DNA from: WVXP01 sp964348095
Lineage (GTDB): Bacteria; Desulfobacterota; BSN033; WVXP01
Reading direction: 5' to 3'
Assembly: GCA_964348095.1 (NCBI GenBank)
Contig: CAYGBK010000100.1
Span: 1 to 20,017 of the forward strand
Length of the DNA stretch: 20,017 nt
A program made the position numbers and the translations under genes. Below the pieces are notes generated by a model, which saw nothing but the letters and a program-made list of their open reading frames with translations, was not told the DNA's origin and searched no databases. Shown here in pieces: positions 15,315 through 20,017 of the stretch; the first letter of the stretch is position 1, and every line of letters starts with the position of its first letter.

Positions 15315-16808
15315 TCATTTCCTACCTCTCTTCGACACACCCAGCTCCTTTTCCGTCTCCTCGACAATGGACCTGAGTGTGGCAAGAACATCAGGAGGGA
15401 GCGGCTCTGGTTTGTGATGCTCCAGGATGTGTCTAGCCTTTTCCCACGCTCTGTGGTAGATATCGGTTCTCCCCAATTTCTCCCACTCTTCGCGTATTCT
15501 GCGGTCGATGAATTCGGGATGTGTTTGCTCGCTCCTCATGTATTCGAAAGTGTGTTCATGGCTAAGGAAATGATTGAAAGGCCCCACTTCTCGAATGACA
15601 TCAACTGCCAATGTCTCATCATTGATGGGGATTCCTCGGACTGCGTGCTTGATCATGCCTGCGAACTCATTGTCCATAACCAGCTGCCCGTAGCTCATGG
15701 TGACTCCCGATTCAAACATTCCCAGGCCATATATCAGGTTGGCTCCTGCCAACGCCGGGAGTAGCCCAGTGAGAGTCTTCTCATGGCCAGTCTGGGCATC
15801 AGACAATTTGTTATCAGACTATCCACCGGCAACCCAGCTCGGTAAGAGATAGTACCGGGCCATCTGCGCAATCGCTGCACTGAGTAACCCTGTTTCAGGG
15901 TTCCCTACCACTGCAGTGCCGTATCTCAAGTCTAGACTGCACGTGGAACTGCAATAGATGAATGGTGATCCCTTGCGAGTTAGCTGACTCAGAACCAGTC
16001 CGGATAGCACTTCAGCGTTATGAGTAACCAGGGTGCCTGCAAGGGTGACGGTCGAGGTGCCTCCAGCCAGAGCCTGTGATAAGACACCAACCCCCATGCC
16101 GGACCGGGCGGCTTCCATGATGATTTCACAGCAGTCTCTCACTAGCTTGAGTGGACTGACGGGGCACGTGAGAAATGTCAACACCGAACGATCACGGAGT
16201 TTGTCCCTTCCCCCAACAACGGCCGCCACCATGTCTCCAACTTTCTTTGCCAAATGCCCATTTTGGGGACCCAGAAAACAGTGCTTGGTCGTGTTCGAGA
16301 GCATGGCTTCGACGTTATGGAGCGCTGCGACCGCCTGCGGCACATCGTGGGCGCCCATCGGTCTTTCGCAGACATCAACATGCTCGAGGTAGTCAATCAC
16401 AAGGGCACAGTCTCCGACGTCTGCCTTGGTGGGTTCTCTCAGTTCACCGGTATGGGCGTCAACAACCTGGATCGCCTCACCGAAATTCGTGAATCCAACA
16501 CGGCTGCGCTCAAGGACCATGTCATTGTTGGAATTACGCCCGGCCAATATGACTATTTCGGGTGCCGAACTGACCGCGTCTTCAAGCACATAGGGGGGGA
16601 TTTTCACGATCTTGCTCTTGAGATCGACAGTCGCTCCCCCAGCGTCAAAAACCTCCAGGGCCTCCTCGTCCTCCACGAAAATACCCGTTTTCCATAAGAC
16701 CTCTAGCGTGGCCCCATGAATCTGATCGAGTTCATCATCGGTAAAAACATCGAGCCTTAGTCCTCCACTTTGCCTTTTGCCGGCATATAGGTTCCGTTTC
16801 AACGACAC
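15315..16808 (-). CDS. mttB: Trimethylamine methyltransferase paralogue 2, with in-frame UAG (Pyl330)
   Basis: A 497-residue MttB when the TAG at 15819-15821 is read as pyrrolysine. The codons before it end LLPSWVAGG, and those after it read SDNKLSDAQTGHEKTLTGLL, continuing to TGA at 15315-15317. I choose the GTG at 16808 because GGGGAGGTGGT abuts it and the resulting N-terminus (SLKRNLYAGKRQSGG) aligns with paralogue 3; an ATG at 16853 in frame would add 15 residues across a hairpin at 16820-16838. Conserved MttB segments include ETGIFVEDEEALEVF (here KTGIF), RVGFTNFGEAIQ and FLTCPVSPLKLVRDCCEIIM. It is cytosolic. It lies 195 bp after mttB3 and may share its transcript. Specific amine is unknown; trimethylamine is the family default. 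Confidence 0.95.
15819..15821 (-). other. In-frame UAG pyrrolysine codon of mttB2
   Basis: The minus strand reads GGT-GGA-TAG-TCT-GAT. It lies at the same alignment position as the ambers of mttB1 and mttB3, although neighbouring codons differ. That argues for selection rather than copying of one error. Confidence 0.95.
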
Positions 16809-16819
16809 ACCACCTCCCC

Positions 16820-16838
16820 GAACAAAGGTTTTTTGTTC
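16820..16838 (-). promoter_or_regulatory. Hairpin abutting the mttB2 ribosome site
   Basis: GAACAAA-N5-TTTGTTC is a perfect 7-bp inverted repeat whose 3' arm ends directly at GGGGAGG, the ribosome site of mttB2. The stem is AT-rich. It may regulate access to the ribosome site or protect the mRNA end after processing between mttB3 and mttB2. Confidence 0.45.
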
Positions 16839-17003
16839 CCATCGCCTCTCCAAGATGTCTTCAAACTGTTTTACTCTTGTCCCCCCCTCCCGCGTGCATT
16901 CTCGACATGGTGCACCTGTTGGACATGATATTGACAGGTACAGTCACCTTCTAGTAGACCTTTCCCATGAGCGAAACGAATTGATCCCCAAGAAAAGATG
17001 AGT

Positions 17004-18500
17004 TCACTCCCCACTCGTCCCTTTAGCAAGCCCAAGTTCCTTCTCTGCCTCCTCGACAATCGACCGGAGGGTAGCGAGAACGCTATCAGAGAGGGGTTCC
17101 GGTTTGTGGGTCTCCAGAATGTGTCTCGCTTCCTCCTCTGCTCTTTGGGTCATGTCGCTTCGACCCGATTTTTCCCAGTCTTCTCGCATGGTCCGGTCAA
17201 TCAATCGGGGCTGAGACTGGACCTCCCGCATGTACTTGAGGGTGGTGTCATGACTGAGAAAATCCCTGAAGGGGCCTATCTCCCGGATGACGTTGACTGC
17301 GAGTGTCTCATCATTGACGGGAATTCCTCGGACGACATGCTTTATCATCCGTGCGAATTCATTATCCATGACAAGCTGCGCAAAACTGAAGGTCATTCCC
17401 ATCTCGAGCATTCCCAAACCGTATATCAGATTGGCACCTGCCAAAGCTGGGAGTAAAGCGGTGAGGGTCTTCTCATGGGCTACCTGTGCATCCAATGTTT
17501 TGCTGTCACCCTACCCACCAGCGACCCAACTCGGCAGCAGGTAGTACCGAGCCATCTGTGCCACTGCCGCATTTATCATCGCGCATTCGGGCGACCCTAC
17601 CGACGCGGTGGCAAGCCTGAGATCCATAGCAGTCGTCGAGCTCCCATAAATGACCGGTGCCCCTTTGCAAACCAATTGGCTGAGCACAATCCCAGCGAGG
17701 ACTTCCGCGTTATGGGTCACGAGGGTTCCCGCAAGAGTCACAGGCGATGAACCTCCGGCCATGGCCATGGAAAGAATGTTGATCACAATGCCGTTCCGGG
17801 CTGACCCGATGATGATCTCACAGCAGTCTTTCACCAACTTCAGCGGGCTCACAGGACACGTAACAAACGAGATAATCGGGCGCTCCTGGAGTCTCTCCCT
17901 TCCGCCGACAATCGCAGCAGCCATGTCCAGGATTTTTTCCAGCTGGTACCCATCGAATGGCCCCATAAAACCGTGCTTTGTCGTATTCGGCATCCACGCT
18001 TCGGCATTATGGAGTTGCCCCACCGCCTGCGGCACATCGTGGGCGCCTACGGCTCTCTCATACACGTCCAAATCACTCAGGTAATCCACCATCAGAGCGG
18101 TCGCCGCCACGTCTCCCTTGGTTGAGGGCCTCACTTTTCCAGAATACGCGTCAAGCATTTGAATCCCTTCTCCAAAGTTGGTGAACCCGACTCGGTTACT
18201 TTCCAGCACGATATCCTGCTTCGGGTCGCGGCCCGCCAGATTGAGCTTTGAAGGAGCAGACCGAACTGCATCCTCCACCACATAGGGAGGGATTCTTACG
18301 ATCTTGCCTTTTGGGTCGACAGCGGCGCCACCACCGTCAAAGATTTCCAGAGCCTCCTTGTCTTCCACAAAAACACCTGTCTCTCGAAGAACTTCCAGGG
18401 TTGCGAGATGAATCTCGTAGAGTTCATCTTCTGAAAACACACCGAGGCTCAACCCCCCGCTCAATTTTTTGCCAGCATGAAGGTTTCGTTTCAAAGCCAC
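17004..18500 (-). CDS. mttB: Trimethylamine methyltransferase paralogue 3, with in-frame UAG (Pyl330)
   Basis: A 498-residue MttB when the TAG at 17511-17513 is read as pyrrolysine. The first 329 codons end LLPSWVAGG, and the rest read GDSKTLDAQVAHEKTLTALL, continuing to TGA at 17004-17006. The start is GTG at 18500, with CAGGAGGTGG directly upstream. Shared MttB segments are ETGVFVEDKEALEIF, NRVGFTNFGEGIQML and SFVTCPVSPLKLVKDCCEII. It is the promoter-proximal mttB of the minus-strand array, downstream of a good sigma70-like promoter, and is divergent from the mtbB gene at 18849, which would use its dimethylamine product. The three paralogues are clearly related but diverged along their length, including around the amber, so they are not recent duplicates. 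They may prefer different trimethylated amines. Confidence 0.95.
17511..17513 (-). other. In-frame UAG pyrrolysine codon of mttB3
   Basis: The minus strand reads GGT-GGG-TAG-GGT-GAC. The frame is preserved across it, with MttB homology on both sides. Confidence 0.95.
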
Positions 18501-18548
18501 CCACCTCCTGAAAACGGTATTCTCCCGTACAAGGGAAGATCATTCCCC

Positions 18549-18576
18549 ATACTAGACAGAATGATGAAAATGTCAA
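18549..18576 (-). promoter_or_regulatory. Sigma70-type promoter for the mttB array
   Basis: Minus-strand TTGACA (18571-18576), 16-nt spacer and TAGTAT (18549-18554). The -35 is perfect, and the -10 matches 4 of 6. Initiation near 18542 would leave a leader of about 40 nt before the GTG at 18500. Confidence 0.58.
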
Positions 18577-18739
18577 GTGGTTCTGAGAGTCTGAAGTTCC
18601 CTAGAGATTCAGATCTCACCAGTGTGTTTGTGAGCGCCATGTCGGCCGAGAGCCCATTCTCTTGTTTCTGAGCGACGTGAGCGGAAGCGACAGGGTCACT
18701 GTGAGGGCAGCAGCGAAGAGATGTGCCAAGTGAAATGTC

Positions 18740-18768
18740 CTGGCAATTTCTGGACTACCCCGTATAAT
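18740..18768 (+). promoter_or_regulatory. Candidate promoter for mtbB
   Basis: CTGGCA (18740-18745), 17-nt spacer and a perfect TATAAT (18763-18768). The -10 is flanked by ACCCC and GGGGT (18757-18761, 18769-18773), a 5-bp dyad that could serve as an operator or impose structure. Confidence 0.45.
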
Positions 18769-18848
18769 GGGGTGGGGCCTCCCCGCATATTTGGGTCGCA
18801 CCAGGGGAGATCTACTCCAGTCCGTACGTGAGAAAGGAGTGATTTGAC

Positions 18849-20017
18849 ATGGAAAAGATCGTGACTCGAATGGGGGACGGAACCTTCATCGAAATGAGCG
18901 AGGTCGATCTGAGACGCGACCTCGAGGAGGGGACCGAAGACGCCGCCAGAATGGCGGAGGTTCCTCCCCTAAGCGAAACCGAGTTGAAACACCTCTTTGA
19001 TATCTTTGACACCTCGGCAAAATTCGCCAGCGTAGAGCTCGGTAACGAGGTGGTTCTCTCTTTTGATGGCGGAACGATAAAAACGAGGCGACTGGGCGTC
19101 TCAACCGGGCGAATCCAGGCGATTCAATTCTTTGAACGTGCCCTCGGAGCCGACACGATGGAACTGGCACACATCGATTACAGTTACAAACAGATCAAGC
19201 CTATCACAGGGGATGAACAGCCGGTCCTCGAACAGGCACTCCTGGTATCCACAGTGCCTCTATTCTATGGGGCGATGCCCAACCTGGGCATCTACAGTCA
19301 GCCCGACGGGCCGGTGCCCAATCCGGCGGAGCTCCTCCCTCAGGGAAAAATCGAAGAGGCGAGAACTGCCCATGAAGAAGCGGTGGAGCATGCGGTGAAA
19401 GACATGGTGTACGTCGCTGGGAAGATGTACGAATCAGGTGCCGATGGCATCAACTTCGACACCACGGGCGCTGCGGGTGACCCCGACTTTCTGGCAACCT
19501 TACGGACAACAAAAATCCTGAAAGAGAAATACCCAGACATGTGCATTGAATTGGGGATGGCTGGTGAGTTTATTCTCGGTATGCACGGCGAAATGATTCA
19601 TGATGGAGTTCGTTTGGCTGGCCTCTATCCACACGAACAGGTCCGGCTCGCCGAGAAGGCCGGTGTCACAATTTTCGGACCGGTTGTGAACACCAACACC
19701 AGCCAGTCCTGTGCATGGAATCTGGCTCGAACTTTAACCTTTCTCAAACCCTGTGTCGAAAACGCAACGATTCCAATTCATGTGAATGTTGGCATGGGAG
19801 TAGGATCCATCCCGGTTGTGGACAACCCACCGACTGATGCGGTTTCAAAAGCCTCAAAAGCACTCGTGGAAATCCTTCGCCTCGACGGCTTGTAGGTTGG
19901 TGTGGGCGATCCGCTCGGCATGGCTGTGACTCACGCTATCGCCGCGGGCATGGGAGGGATGCGTGCTGCTGGAGATCTGGTGGCAAGAATGCAAATGTCC
20001 CGCGGGATGAGAATCGG
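18849..20017 (+). CDS. mtbB: Dimethylamine methyltransferase, 5' part, with in-frame UAG (Pyl349)
   Basis: The start and about 390 codons of a dimethylamine:corrinoid methyltransferase, cut by the right window edge. It begins MEKIVTRMGDGTFIEMSEVD, with GAAAGGAG nine bases before the ATG. After 348 codons ending ILRLDGL, a TAG at 19893-19895 is followed in frame by VGVGDPLGMAVTHAIAAGMG and further MtbB sequence to the window end. The family Pyl lies near residue 356. MtbB removes a methyl from dimethylamine, the product of MttB, and passes it to the corrinoid protein MtbC. Placement divergent from mttB3 fits coordinated expression. The sequence around the amber differs at many positions from the copy at 1-381, so these are separate paralogues rather than a recent duplicate. 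Confidence 0.95.
19893..19895 (+). other. In-frame UAG pyrrolysine codon of right mtbB
   Basis: The strand reads GGC-TTG-TAG-GTT-GGT. The same DGL-amber-VG context occurs at 37-39. Confidence 0.95.

Larger units (their letters stand above)
18501..18848. other. Divergent control region between mttB3 and mtbB
   Basis: It holds a promoter for each direction, described separately. A small dyad GGGAA-N5-TTCCC (18533-18547) overlaps the expected transcription start of mttB3. Just before mtbB, ACTCC (18814-18818) can pair with GGAGT (18836-18840) of its ribosome site, a possible but weak sequestering stem. No sigma54 -24/-12 element was found. Confidence 0.5.

Noticed and set aside
16871..17059. 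Small minus-strand frame across the mttB3-mttB2 gap
   Set aside because: It overlaps the mttB3 end in another frame, has low-complexity glycine sequence and no ribosome site.
1..20017. tRNA-Pyl, other RNA genes, CRISPR arrays or insertion sequences
   Set aside because: No cloverleaf-like sequence, repeat-spacer pattern, transposase or terminal repeats were recognised on either strand; a covariance-model search would be decisive.

Overview
The window looks like part of a methylated-amine island from an anaerobic bacterium that decodes UAG as pyrrolysine (Pyl). Five methylamine methyltransferase genes are present: three dimethylamine- or trimethylamine-type genes complete in the window plus parts of two mtbB genes, arranged as a 3' mtbB fragment at 1-381, three tandem mttB paralogues at 13567-18500, and a 5' mtbB fragment from 18849. 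Each is interrupted by one in-frame TAG at the site where its family carries Pyl. A bacterial host is suggested by Shine-Dalgarno sequences at most starts, several GTG starts and good sigma70-type promoters, such as TTGACA-N17-TATAAA ahead of the gene at 647-1801. A tungsten-type aldehyde ferredoxin oxidoreductase indicates an anaerobe. A Desulfobacterota-like host is my best guess; it rests on gene content, and I cannot prove it from this window.

Layout. 1-381: end of mtbB. 647-1801 (-): saccharopine-dehydrogenase-like reductase. 2562-8686 (+): aminoaldehyde dehydrogenase of the PatD/betaine-aldehyde type, M20-family amidohydrolase, spermidine-synthase-like aminopropyltransferase, sulfotransferase-fold protein and APH-fold kinase. 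8717-13140 (-): class III aminotransferase, 2-hydroxyacid dehydrogenase, a possible 38-codon ORF and aldehyde ferredoxin oxidoreductase. 13567-18500 (-): mttB3, mttB2, a 49-codon ORF and mttB1, transcribed in that order. 18849-end (+): second mtbB, divergent from mttB3.

How it may work together. MttB and MtbB demethylate trimethylamine to dimethylamine and dimethylamine to methylamine, passing methyl groups to corrinoid proteins. No corrinoid protein, MtbA, RamA or pyl gene lies in the window, so those must be elsewhere. The enzymes between the methyltransferases handle amines, aminoaldehydes and hydroxyacids. My inference is that they process a longer N-methylated amine (polyamine-, betaine- or lysine-derived) whose methyl groups or released amine feed the methyltransferases.

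The most striking global feature is that UAG is both a Pyl codon in five genes and the ordinary terminator of six other reading-frame ends here. Pyl insertion is therefore probably conditional or context dependent. Other points of note are a 49-codon ORF and an operator-like dyad inside a promoter upstream of mttB1, a palindrome next to the ribosome site of the aldehyde dehydrogenase gene, and a hairpin next to that of mttB2.
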